Assembly (NCBI GenBank): GCA_946800325.1
Contig: OX326959.1
Location: forward strand, 52,523,784-52,587,783
DNA: 64,000 bases
Source: Luzula sylvatica
Taxonomy: Eukaryota > Streptophyta > Magnoliopsida > Poales > Juncaceae
Direction: 5' to 3'
The number at the start of each line of letters is the position of its first letter. Position 1 is the first letter of the stretch. The notes beneath the pieces are model-generated. The model was not told the DNA's origin, searched no databases, and saw only the letters and a program-made list of their open reading frames with translations. The translations under genes and the position numbers were made by a program. Of the stretch, positions 24,601 to 34,480 are shown piece after piece.

Positions 24601-25635
24601 ATACGTCCCTTCGGCTAATGCTGCTACTCTAGCTCCATTCCCGACGCGTAAATCAACTTCGCCACGAATCAAAGATCTTCTACTTCTTAGGCCCTGCATA
24701 TTATTACAAATATGAGTCCCACATCCAGTGTCCAACACCCATGATAATGAAGTAAAGAAATAAGATTCGATAACAAAAATACTTGATGCCGGTGTGTCCA
24801 AGGAAGCGGTCTTTTGCTTGCTCTCCCTCAGGAAGATCTCGCAATCACGCTTCCAATGCCCCTCCTTGAGGCAGTGGAAACACTTCTTGTCATCCTTGGC
24901 TTTCTTGCCCACAGGCTTAGGCGCAACCTTGTTGCCCTTTGCCTTCCTCTTCTTGTTTTTGTTCCCATTGCTTGGACTCTTCCCTTCAACCACCAATACT
25001 TCCGAAGTCCTAGACTTCATGTACCGTGGTTTCATGTCAGCTTCGAATGTTCTGAGCATTCCGATAAGCTGGGGAATGGTCTTTTTCATGTCTGACATGT
25101 GGAAATGCGAAATGAACGAATCGAAACTCGGTGGCAGCGATAACATGATCAAATCAGTTTGTAACTCCACCTCGAATTTGATGCCAAGCCTATCAAGATG
25201 ATCGAAATATCCTTTCATCTTGAGAAGGTGCGAGCTAACAGGCGTACCATCTTGCATCTTGCATTGCGTCGCATTGCCAAGAGCTTGATACTTCTCCACC
25301 CTTGCTTGAACCTGAAACATCTCCCTGAGCTGTTTCATAATCTCATATGCATCCTGTTTCTCAAATTGGATTTGATATTCAGGAGTCATAGTAGCCAACA
25401 TGAGGCATGTGACATCATTCGAATCGTCCATCATGGTCGTATATTCGAATGTCTCATCCTCAGTTGCTTTATCCCCTGGCACAGGAGGGATAGGCGTCTC
25501 CAAGACATGTGCCTTTCCTTCCTGTTTCAGAACGAATCCCAGATTCCTCTGCCAGTCGAGAAAATTCTTTCCGTTCATTCGTTCCCTTTCCAAAATGGAA
25601 CGCAAACTGAAGCGGTTATTACTTGGTAAAGCCAT
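21688..25635 (-). CDS. copia Y gag-pol polyprotein, 1315 residues, intact
   Basis: A single frame encodes, in order: gag with a UBN2 domain; a CCHC zinc knuckle (CFHCLKEGHWKRDC, about 250); protease (WVLDTGCGTHIC, about 300); integrase HHCC (HCRLGH..CESCLMGK); the DDE core (HSDVCGP, RSDRGGEY); reverse transcriptase (GCKWVFKKK, FLNGNL, YVDDILLIGND); and RNase H (STTEAEYIAASEA, YCDNNGAIA, HHRSKHVL). The start ATG at 25633-25635 is the first in frame, downstream of the leader. The products would package element RNA, copy it and insert the cDNA. No stop or frameshift is present and every catalytic motif I can check is intact. Confidence 0.96.
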   Translation of the reverse strand: MALPSNNRFSLRSILERERMNGKNFLDWQRNLGFVLKQEGKAHVLETPIPPVPGDKATEDETFEYTTMMDDSNDVTCLMLATMTPEYQIQFEKQDAYEIMKQLREMFQVQARVEKYQALGNATQCKMQDGTPVSSHLLKMKGYFDHLDRLGIKFEVELQTDLIMLSLPPSFDSFISHFHMSDMKKTIPQLIGMLRTFEADMKPRYMKSRTSEVLVVEGKSPSNGNKNKKRKAKGNKVAPKPVGKKAKDDKKCFHCLKEGHWKRDCEIFLRESKQKTASLDTPASSIFVIESYFFTSLSWVLDTGCGTHICNNMQGLRSRRSLIRGEVDLRVGNGARVAALAEGTYDLTLPNGLILVLDNCCYVPTLSRSIISISRLIADGYELVIGTNDCFICKNGIFFSNVLVENGLYVLDLDNNNNNQSIYNINTTQTNETYSWHCRLGHINEKRIARLQKDGVLDSFDLESIENCESCLMGKMTKTPFSKKGERSKDVLALIHSDVCGPMSVEARNGYRYFVTFTDDYSRYGYLYLMRHKSETFEKFKEFQHEVELQLGKKVKAIRSDRGGEYLSYEFEDYLRDCGIVSQWTPPGTPQWNGVSERRNRTLLDMVRSMMSRTDLPKSFWGFALQTAAHILNKVPTKSVDKTPYEIWHGKVPSLSYLKIWGCEAYVKRLLTEKLEPRSDKCLFVGYPQETKGYYFYLPNENKVFVARRGHFLEKEFLDRQASGSKIDLEEIREPQSEQVDLEQDSELPLDGEPESSTQAIRRSSRNRQEPERYGFLISNDDNELTLDDEPTSYKGAMSSLDSSKWHDAMKTEIQSMYDNKVWNLIDLPNGAKTVGCKWVFKKKTDMDGNVHTFKARLVAKGFKQIHGIDYDETFSPVAMFKSIRILLAIAAYHDYEIWQMDVKTAFLNGNLTEDVYMTQPEGFVDPKNTNKVCKLVRSIYGLKQASRAWNIRFDEVIAKYGFIQNIEEPCVYKKFSGSSVVFLILYVDDILLIGNDIPMLNQVKAYLGSQFAMKDLGEAAYILGVKIYRDRSRRLLGLCQSTYIDKVITRFHMEQSKKGFLPMSHGISLTKDQCPSTDAERERMSRIPYASAIGSIMYAMICTRPDVAYALSVTSRYQSDPGEVHWSAVKSILKYLRNTKDMFLVYGGAERDLVIQGYTDASFQTCPDDFQSQSGYVFTLNGGAVVWKSSKQKTVADSTTEAEYIAASEAAKEAVWLRQFVMELGVVPSISGPMDVYCDNNGAIAQSKEPRAHHRSKHVLRRYHLIREITKRGDVRIMKIPTDDNVADPFTKPLSRAKHEQHARAIGLGYLSQC

Positions 25636-26025
25636 GAATTCTACAATTTTTGAAAAATAATGTAATTAATAACGTGGTCTTTCATATATTAAAATTCATT
25701 TTTAAATAACTTGAAATACCCATTATTTTATCATTTCAAATAGCCCCCACTATTGAAACGGAGATTTGATACCTTAAATCTCATAATGGACAAGATCCAT
25801 ATTTAACGTATTTCTAAGGTGACTATGGCCAACCACTTAAAATTACATCACGTCGGGTAGGACGGTGTCCAATCATCTCCAAGACGATTCTTGCTTTATT
25901 CGTGAGGTCCGGTATTGAGTCCAACTCAAAACCAGAGTGTGTGTACCTCACTCCTTGCCCCAAACCCTAGCCTAGCTAGTGAATTGGTCAAGTTCAAACC
26001 ACAAATGGAATATCATTCAATCAGC

Positions 26026-26066
26026 GAATTGACATGCCAGACTATGGCCATGCAACACGTCAATTC
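26026..26066 (-). other. conserved-loop hairpin, copia Y leader (1)
   Basis: The arms are 26026-26036 and 26056-26066 (GAATTGACATG and CACGTCAATTC). The one A/C mismatch on the + strand is a G-U pair in the sense (minus) RNA, giving an 11-bp stem. The loop is 26037-26055, 19 nt. Confidence 0.7.
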
Positions 26067-26103
26067 CTAATCAATGCATGCCTTCCTTGCTACGCACGTG
26101 TAA

Positions 26104-26136
26104 ATCTGTGCCAGACTATGGCCATGCAACACAGAT
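26104..26136 (-). other. conserved-loop hairpin, copia Y leader (2)
   Basis: The arms are 26104-26110 (ATCTGTG) and 26130-26136 (CACAGAT), a perfect 7-bp stem. The loop 26111-26129 is the same 19 nt as in the other copies, while the stem sequence is unrelated to theirs. Confidence 0.7.
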
Positions 26137-26644
26137 AAACAAACACTAGTTTAGAAGGTTCCATTTAGGGAGACATAAGACTTGATAATTACGTGGGAGG
26201 ATTTTACTTTTTATTAAAATCATTTATTTTATTCATTCACAATAACAAATAAAATTATGGTATAGCATATAGGCCTTTTAGTTTTATGAGCAATCATAAA
26301 ACCCTAAAATTCCCAACCCTAAAACCCAAGATGATTCATTGCTTCATGTGAAGATCCAATCTTCGTGTCGTGTCGTCTTCGTGTCGTCTTGCCTTGAAGG
26401 TCCTTCTTCAAAACTAAACCTATTTTATTTTATTACAACTTTGGAAGACTCACCGGTCCCCACATAATTAAATAAAATACAATTTGGAAAGCTCACCGGC
26501 CCCCACACAACACACATTACAAGCAACACAAACAATCATCCCCGTTTTAGGCTATATGCTATACCGTATCGAATTTATAAATTGGAAATTTTAAAATTAT
26601 TGGGCATTTTTGACAGAAAAAAAAAATTGGTTGTCCAGAAAATT

Positions 26645-26665
26645 GTTCGAACGATCGCAACTCCA

Positions 26666-26717
<52 letters not shown>

Positions 26718-26845
26718 AACCAGAAATAGGTCCGTTCGAACGCAACTCCAAGTTCGTTCGAACAGATCAGTCCGTTCCAACCGAACACTAGGTTCGTTCG
26801 ACCAGACCAGTTCGTTCGAACGCAACTCCAAGTTCGTTCGAACGA
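26645..26845 (-). repeat. paired-palindrome array in copia Y leader
   Basis: TTCGAA-centred palindromes (best form GTTCGTTCGAACGAAC) lie at about 26735/26757, 26775/26797 and 26815/26837. They are 22 bp apart within each pair, and pairs repeat every 40 bp. A further half pair at 26645 is cut off by a T49 tract (26668-26716). The 26775 and 26797 sites carry substitutions. Confidence 0.8.
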
Positions 26846-26951
26846 ACCCTATTCTGCCAGCTTTTCTAATTTCTGAAATTCAGCCCTAAAATTCTAAAAT
26901 TTCCTAAATTCGAATTAAATCATCGATTTTCGATGGTTTTAACGAGCGATT

Positions 26952-26963
26952 GCTCTGATACCA
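26952..26963 (-). promoter_or_regulatory. primer-binding site of copia Y
   Basis: The minus strand reads TGGTATCAGAGC one base after the 5' LTR. It is complementary to the 3' end of plant initiator tRNA-Met. Confidence 0.92.
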
Positions 26964-26964
26964 C

Positions 26965-27593
26965 TGTAGGGTTACGCACACGATTATCATAGTGTGCAGC
27001 GGAATTATTCACGCATGCGTAACCTAATTCTACCCTGGATCACGCCCTAAAACCAACGAAAAAGGAAGAGTTGGAGATAATTACCTCGTACAAGTTAGTA
27101 CGTGTCGATTACTTCTCCAAATCCGTGAACCTTCTCCAAGAATCGCTCGTGCAATCCCTCTACTCGTGTCCACCTTGATTTCGACCAATCGGAAATCGCC
27201 AACGCCGTTCTAGTCGCCGTCACGATCAATCTCTCAAGATCCTTGCTCGAATCTCCCTCTCAATCTCACCAGATCTGATCTGGAATTCTGTGGAAGAGGA
27301 AAGAGAAACGACGGCTCAAAACCCTAGAAAAACTTAGGTCAAATTCCGGAATCAGAACTTTATATATATAGGAAACATGTCAGTTCGAACGCACTTAACA
27401 TAGTTCGTTCGAACGAACCCAGTTCGTTCGAACGCACCTAAATGTTCGTTCGAACGAACCTACTTCTGTTTATCACGAATAAGTCCGTTCGAACGCACTG
27501 ATATAGTTAGTTCGAACTAACCTTATTCTGACTGCAGAATTGCCTATTTATATAAATTCTTCCAAGTTAATTCTTAAGCCATATTTTCTTTCA
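26965..27593 (-). repeat. 5' LTR of copia Y
   Basis: The sequence appears identical to 19761-20389. As the 5' LTR it would drive transcription leftwards into the leader and gag-pol. Confidence 0.96.
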
Positions 27594-30418
27594 AATTGGA
27601 CACATGGCACTTCGTTGCTGGGATCGGTTTAATCAGAACATACAACCTCCTCCTCCCCAAAATCATCAACCACCTCAACCTCAACCTCAAGCACTGCTGG
27701 CGAATCCTCCTATTCATATTCCTCATGGCTCTCAACCTGTCTCCTCTGCTCCACCAGTTGAATGGTTTCTCGACAGTGGAGCCACTCATCATGTGACGAA
27801 CGATCTAAACACTCTCGCCCAATCAAACTCCTATGGTGGTTCAGATCAAGTCTACATCGCAAATGGTCAAGGTTTAAATATATCTCATACTGGTTTCTCT
27901 TACTTACAGTCCACTTCAATTATCCTAAAAGATATTCTTGTTGTTCCTCAAATTTCTCGCAATTTACTTAGTATTTCTAAACTTCTGCGCGATAATCACA
28001 TACTAATTGAATTTCATCCTACTTTCTGTCTTATCAAGGATCGTACTACTCACCAGCCTCTACTTCAGGTCCCGCTCATTAATGGTCTCTTCATTATCAA
28101 TTCGACTTCTTCCTCTCCTCCAGTCTCTGTACACTCCATTCAAAGAGTCTCTGCCGATCTGTGGCATCAACGATTAGGGCACGCTTGTTCGTCCACTGTT
28201 TCCTTTCTGATTCAGTCTTCTCAGTTGTCTTCTACATTAAATAAATTGAGTTTTTGTGATGAATGTTGTCAAGGCAAGGTCAAGCAACTTCCATACAATA
28301 CATCTTCCGCGAGATCATCAAAGCCACTCCAATTAGTTCACTCAGATCTTTGGGGTCCTTCATCTTGTTTATCCTCTCAAGGCTCTCGTTATTACATTTT
28401 GTTCATTGATGATTTCACGAAATTTGTATGGATATATTTTCTTAAATCTAAAGATGAAGTTTTTGATGTTTTTGTCAAATTTAAATCCTATGTGGAAAAT
28501 CTATTATCTCATTCAATTCAAACACTTCAAATCGATGGAGGTAGTGAGTACAAACCAATCATCAACAAATTTCCACAAATCCATTTTCAAATTTCTTGTC
28601 CATACACTCCGCAACAAAATGGAATTTCCGAAAGAAAACATCGTCATATAATCGAATTATCTCTCTCTACTATGATAAAAGCATCTATTCCTCATACCTA
28701 TTGGGAGGATATCTTTCTGAGCATTGTGTTTCTAATAAACAGGATTCCACCAATTTCTTCTCCTCGCATATCGCCATTTGAACAATTATTTCATAAAAAG
28801 CCCAATTATAACTTTCTTCGAGTACTAGGCTGTTTGTGTTATCCAAATATCAAACCCTACACTTCATCTAAACTTGATGCAAGATCTATTCCGTGTGTAT
28901 TCCTTGGTTATTCAACCACATATAAAGGATATAAGTGCGTTCACCTTCCTACAAATAAAACTTATATCTCTAGAAATGTTTCCTTTAATGAATTATCCTT
29001 TCCATTTCAAAATCTCAGTTCTACCACTTTACCATCTCCCTCTTTTCAAATAAATTTTCCTCTTGTAATATTTCCTGAATCCACACACAACAATCCAGTT
29101 ACAAATCTTAATCCACAAATTTCACCACTACAGTCCAGCCCAACACCCTCAACTTATTCTCCACAAAATAATTTACTACAGCCCAATACAAATTCTCCCA
29201 ACCCAACTTCAATAACTATAATACAGCCCGCTCATCCAAGTGCCAACTCTGATCCAATCCCCATCCAATCCCCTATATCCGCCTCACACCAAGTGTCTAA
29301 CCAATCATCCCCTGACACGAGTTCGTCTTCTTCACCCACTCTTCGAATCCATCCAATGATTACTCGTAACAGAGATAATACAAGAAAAATTCGAGAATTT
29401 CCGGATCACGTAACGTACTCAGTCTCTGTTGAATCTCAAGATGAGCCCACATGTTTCTCACATGCCAGTAAACATGCTCACTGGCGTGATGCAATGGCAA
29501 ATGAATTAGATGCGTTAGCCATGAATCAAACATGGATACTTGTTCCACCTCCTCCTGATCGAAAAATTATTGGCTCAAACATGGATACCGTGTAAAGATT
29601 TGGAGAAACGGAGGGTTTCGGCGTGGATTTGGGAGACTCCGCCAGACATTTCGCTACCGACTGCAATTCCTGCGCCTGAGCCAGACTGACCGGTTATTCG
29701 TTTTATGCTTATGTTTGTGCTTGGATGAGCGAACGAAATTCCGTATTCGTCCCAACCACTTTTTATGACGATTATGTCGTCCCCGGTTGAAATGTAGCAA
29801 TCTTCTATGCATACATTTCTTGATGAGTCTATATGGAGATGAAGATGGTTAGTTTGGTATACGTTAAAAAATTATTTTTCGAATTAATCAAATTCGAAAA
29901 TTCGAGAAAATTTACCTGGGTCGATGCCATCAGTATTTGGCGAGTCGAGTGGAGCCAGAACAGTGAGATTTTGTATAAGCACTTGGCTATTCATTATAAC
30001 ACGCAAAAAAAAAAAAAGATGAAAGAAAGAAAAATTATATTTCCTTCATTTGAATATCTACAACAATTAATGCAAAAAATTAAAAATCAAGGAACCAAAC
30101 CTGCAATAAACAGGATGAATGGTCCAAATGGTGAATTAATCAAGTGTTTTGTTTTTGAACCGGTCCCACCAAATTTCTCCTTGCCAATTAATTGTACCAT
30201 TTCCGCCTTAAACAAAATAATATTGTTCTGATATTTAATTTTTTTTATTTTATAATTTACTTGAAGTTGAAATGAATATAATAAGATGTTTAATTTTATG
30301 ATAATATGCCAACCAGTAATTATAACGTCAGTCAAATTGGATCCAAAAATTAGTGCTTTATGTCTGCCACCTGGAAGCTCCCTTCCTCGCCCATATGATG
30401 GAAGCGGATCGATAATCG

Positions 30419-33400
30419 TACAAACACTAAGAAAGTTTTCTTTTCGATTCATAGCAATCTTTGAGGAGATCAAATAACATGTTTTTAGATCATTTGAATC
30501 GTATCTTTTACTACATAACATTTCACCAAATTTTAGAAACACTAAGAAAAAAAAATTTCGATTCATAACAATCTTTTTACAATCTGAGGAGTCCAAATAA
30601 CGTATTTTTGAGATGATTTTGATCCATTCTTTTACTACGTAATTTTTCACCAAATCGTACAAACACTAAGAAAATTTTCTTTTCGATGCATAGCAATCTT
30701 TTTACGCTTTGAGGAGTTCAAATAACGTGTTTTTAGATCATTTGTGTCGTATCTTTTACTACATAACATTTCACCGAATTTTACAAACACTAAGAAAGTT
30801 TGTTTTTCCATTAATAATCATCTTTTAACGCTTTGAGGAGTCCAAATAACGTGTTTTTTAGATTATTTGGATCGAATATTTTACTACGTAACTTTTCACC
30901 AAATTGTACAAACACTAAGAAAGTTTTTTTGTCGATTTATAGAAATTTTTGTATGCTTTGAGGAGTTCAAATAACGTTTTTTTATATCATGTGTATCGTA
31001 TCTTTTACTACACAACAGTTCACCAAATTTTACAATCACTAGGAATGTTTGTTTTTCGATTCATAACAATCTTTTAACGCTCCGAGGATTCCAAATAACG
31101 TGTTTTTTAGATGGTTTGGATAGAATCTTTTACTACGAAACTTTTCACCAAATCGTACAAACACTAAGAAAGTTTTCTTTTCGATTCATAGCAACCTTTT
31201 TATGCTTTGAGGAGATCAAATAACGTGTTTTTAGATCATTTGTATCTTATCTTTTACTACATAACATTTCACCAAATTTTACAATCACTAAGAAAGTTTG
31301 TTTTCCGATTCATAACAATCTTTTAACGCTCCGAGGAGTCCAAATAACGTGTTTTTGAGATGATTTTGATCCAATCTTTTACTGCGTAACTTTTCACCAA
31401 ATCGTACAAACACTAAGAAAGTTTTTTTTTCGATTCATAGCAATCCTTTTACGCTTTGAGGAGTTCAAATAACGTGTTTTTAGATCATTTGTATCGTATC
31501 TTTTACTACATAACATCTCACCAAATTTTACGAACACTAAGAAATTTTGTTTTTCGAATTATAACAATCTTTTAACGCTCTTGGCAGTCCAAATAACGTG
31601 TTTTTTAGATGGTTTGGATAGAATCTTTTACTACGTAACTTTTCACCAAATCGTACAAACACTAAGAGAGTTTTATTTTTGATTCATTGTAATATTTTTA
31701 CATTTTGAGGAGTTCAAATAACTTGTTTTTAGATCAATTGTATCGTATCTTTTACTACATAACATTTCACCAAATTTTACAATCACAAAGAAAGTTTGTA
31801 TTCCGATTCATAACAATCTTTTAACGCTAAGAAAGTTTTCTTTTACTACGTGTTTTTGAGATCATTTGTATTCCGAGGAGTCCAAATAACGTGTTTTTGA
31901 GATGATTGTGATCCATTCTTTTACTACGTAACTTTTCACCAAATCGTACAAACACTAAGAAAGTTTTCTTTTCGATTGAGAACAATCTTTTTACGCTTTG
32001 AGGAGTTCAAATAACGTGATTTTAGATCATTTGTATCGTATCTTTTACTACATAACATTTTACCAAATTTTAGAAACACGAAGAAAGTTTGTTTTTCGAT
32101 TCATACCAATCTTTTAACAATCTGTGGAGTCCAAATAACGAGTTTTTGAGATGGTTCGGATCGAATCTTTTACTACGTAACATTTCACCAAATTGTACAA
32201 ACACTAAGAAAGTTTTTTTTTCGATTCATAGCAATCTTTTTACGCTTTGAGGAGTTCAAATATCATGTTTTTAGATCATTTGTATCGTATCTTTTACAAC
32301 ATAACAGTTCACCAAATTTTACAAACACTAAGAAAGTTGGTTTTTCGATTCATAACAATCTTTTAACGCTCCGAGGAGTCCAAATAACGTCTTTTTAGAT
32401 GGTTTGGATCCAATCTTTTACTACGTAATTTTTTACCAAATTGTACAAACACTAAGAAAATTTTCTTTTCAATTCATAGCAACCTTTTTACGCTTTGAGG
32501 AGTTCAAATAATGTGTTTTTAGATCATTTGTATCGTATCTTTGACTACATAACATTTCACCGAATTTTACAAACACTAAGAAACTTTGTTTTTCAACTCA
32601 TAACAATATTTTAATGCTCTGAGGAGTCCCAATAACGTGTTTTTGAGATGATTTGTACTGAATCTTTTACTACGTAACTTTTCACCAAATTGCAATAACA
32701 CTAAGAAAGTTTTCTTTTCGATTCATAGCAATCTTTTTACGATTAGAGGAGTTCAAATAACGTGTTTTTATATCATTTATGTCGTATCTTTTACTACATA
32801 ACATATCACCAAATTTTACGAACACTAAGAATGTTTGTTTTTTGATTGATAACAATATTTTAACGCTCTGGGGAGTCCAAATAACGTGTTTTTTAGATGA
32901 TTTGGAACAAATCTTTTACTACGTAACTTTTCACCAAATCGTACAGACACTAAGAAAGTTTTATTTTTGATTCACAGCAATCTTTTTACATTTTGAGAAG
33001 TTCAAATAACGTGTTTTTAGATCATTTGTATAGTATATTTTACTACATAACATTTCACCAAATTTTACAATCACTAAGAAAGTTTGTTTTTCGATTCATG
33101 ACAATCTTTTAACGCTCCGAGGAGTACAAATTACGTGTTTTTAGATGATTTTCATCCAATCTTTTACTACGTAACTTTTCACCAAATCGTACAAACGCTA
33201 AGAAAGTTTTCTTTTCGATTCATAACAATCTTTTTACGTTTTAAGGAGTTCAAATAACGTGTTTTTAGATCATTTGTATCGTATCTTTTACTACATAACA
33301 TTTCACCAACTTTTAGAAACACTAAGAAAGTTTGTTTTTCGATTCATAACAATCTTTTGACAATCTGAGGCGTCCAAATAACGTGTTTTTGAGATGGTTT

Positions 33401-34213
33401 TGATTGAATCTTTTACTAAGTTAGTTTTCACCAAATCGTACAAACACTAAGAAAGTTTTATTTTCGATTCATAGCAATCTTTTTACGCTTTGAGGAATTC
33501 AAATAACGTGTTTTTAGATCATTTATATTGTATCTTTTACTACATAACATTTCACCAAATTTTACGAACACTAATAATGTTTTTTTTTCGATTGATAACA
33601 ATTTTTTAACGCTCTGGGGAGTCCAAATAACGTGTATTTTAGATTATTTGGATAGAATCTTTTACGACGTAACTTTTCACCAAATCGTACAAACACTAAG
33701 AAAGTTTTATTTTTGATTCATAGCAATCTTTTTACATTTTGAGGAGTTCAAATAACTTGTTTTTAGATCATTTGTATCGTATCTTTTACTACATAACATT
33801 TCACCAAATTTTACAATCACTAAGAAAGTTTGTATTCCGATTCATAACAATCTTTTAACGCTCCGAGGAGTTCAAATAACGTGTTTTTGAGATGATTGTG
33901 ATCCATTCTTTTACTACGTAACTTTTCACCAAATCGTACAAACACTAAGAAAGTTTTCTTTTCGATTGAGAACAATCTTTTTACGCTTTGAGGAGTTCAA
34001 ATAACGTGTTTTTAGATCATTTGTATCCTATCTTTTACTACATAACATTTCACCAAATTTTACATACACTAAGAAAGTTTATTTTTCAATTCATAACAAG
34101 CTTTTAACGCTCCGAGGAGTCCAAATAACGTGGTTTTTAGATGGTTTGGATTCAATATTTTACTACGTAACTTTTCACCAAATTATACAAACACTAAGAA
34201 AGTTTTATTTTCG
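30419..34213. repeat. tandem satellite, about 30 copies of a 124-bp unit in dimers
   Basis: The landmark ACAAACACTAAGAAA recurs every 115-126 bp (30422, 30537, 30661, 30784, 30910, 31034, 31159 and so on). Two alternating unit types are visible. One has TTTGAGGAGTTCAAATAACG and 'TTTGTATCGTATC', the other has CCGAGGAGTCCAAATAACG and 'GGATCGAATC', so the real repeat is a dimer of about 248 bp. Near 31800-31880 the order is scrambled. The array starts abruptly within PG1 exon 2. The short open frames in it are by-products of the repeat. Confidence 0.95.
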
Positions 34214-34480
34214 ATATCCTTATATGTACACTTTTACCGTTGATCCAAAATTGTATTTCCTTCAGCATCCTCTAGAGTTTTCTATGCATGTATGAGTACC
34301 CTTCTTTAGACTATAAAAGGAGGGGTTGTGAGCATTTGTAAGTTAAACCAAGCATTAAGAAATCCATTTAGTAAAGAAATATATTTTTAGTCTTCTTCCT
34401 CTCTCTATTTTGTCTACATTCAATATATATTCCATTAGTTACACTTTACTTTAACATATTTTCTAACATTTGCAATTTTT
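34214..34480. repeat. LTR fragments at the satellite edge
   Basis: 34222-34266 resembles, in reverse complement, the first about 45 bp of the family-1 LTR (compare 48996-49058). The following sequence has LTR-like traits on the + strand: a TATA box CTATAAAAGG at about 34312 and an end at TTCTAACA (about 34462-34469). No partner LTR is present. Confidence 0.4.

Larger units (their letters stand above)
25636..26964 (-). other. 5' leader of copia Y
   Basis: This long non-coding leader runs between the primer-binding site and the gag ATG. It holds two conserved-loop hairpins (26026-26066, 26104-26136), a shorter related motif at 25815-25838, a 49-base T run (A run in sense) at 26668-26716 and paired TTCGAA palindromes at 26645-26845. 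It is related in architecture to the leader at 46508-48082. Confidence 0.75.
19761..27593 (-). mobile_element. intact, very young Ty1/copia element Y (7.8 kb)
   Basis: The 629-bp LTRs (19761-20389 and 26965-27593) show no difference that I can find by eye. A perfect 5-bp target duplication AATTG flanks the element (19756-19760 and 27594-27598). It has a primer-binding site, a purine tract and a single uninterrupted 1315-codon gag-pol frame. Everything needed for autonomous transposition appears present. It also carries a 1.3-kb leader and a 1.3-kb 3' UTR, both with unusual repeated structures. It lies in the gag zinc knuckle of copia H. Confidence 0.96.
14620..29584 (+). mobile_element. Ty1/copia element H, host of two nested copia elements, 3' truncated
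   Basis: The element sits in PG1 exon 5 between copies of ATACCG (14614-14619 and 29585-29590). It has a short 5' LTR (14620-14851), the start of a primer-binding site, gag and pol up to the first part of reverse transcriptase. The rest of reverse transcriptase, RNase H and the 3' LTR are missing, and the break lies within a few bases of the right target duplication. Two minus-strand copia elements are nested inside it: A in the primer-binding site and Y in the gag zinc knuckle. Without the nested elements about 3.3 kb of H remains. Confidence 0.88.
18779..29595 (+). pseudogene. copia H gag-pol, split by copia Y and 3' truncated
   Basis: The gag start (18779) follows the 5' leader and encodes a UBN2/retrotran-gag domain (DSSNFLLWKSQIQP, LWQNLHTTF). 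It breaks within the CCHC zinc knuckle after CQVCGR at about 19755. The frame resumes at 27594 with the histidine and last cysteine of the same knuckle. It then continues through protease (FLDSGATHHV), the integrase HHCC (WHQRLGHA..CDECCQGK) and DDE region (HSDLWGP, IDGGSEY, ERKHRH), and the first residues of reverse transcriptase. It ends at 29584, and the last codons to the TAA at 29593-29595 come from flanking PG1. Apart from the nested insertion the coding frame is intact. Confidence 0.9.
14145..30418 (-). pseudogene. GH28 polygalacturonase, copy 1, disrupted
   Basis: By comparison with PG3 the surviving pieces are exon 5 (14145-14619 and 29585-29828), exon 4 (29916-29986), exon 3 (30101-30206) and the end of exon 2 (30314-30418). 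Copia H (14620-29584) splits exon 5 about 475 bp before the stop. Exon 3 is 69 bp shorter than in PG3. The deletion, with TAAT microhomology at its ends, makes a TAA stop at the junction after KNKTLD. Exon 2 stops abruptly at satellite DNA, and exon 1 is not found. The gene is dead by three independent lesions. A sense product would have been a pectin-cleaving wall enzyme. Confidence 0.9.

Noticed and set aside
26559..26831. Frames with long poly-Lys or poly-Phe
   Set aside because: They are readings of the T49 tract in the copia Y leader.
30419..34213. CRISPR-like regular array
   Set aside because: The units are contiguous 124-bp monomers with no unique spacers, in a plant genome; it is satellite DNA.
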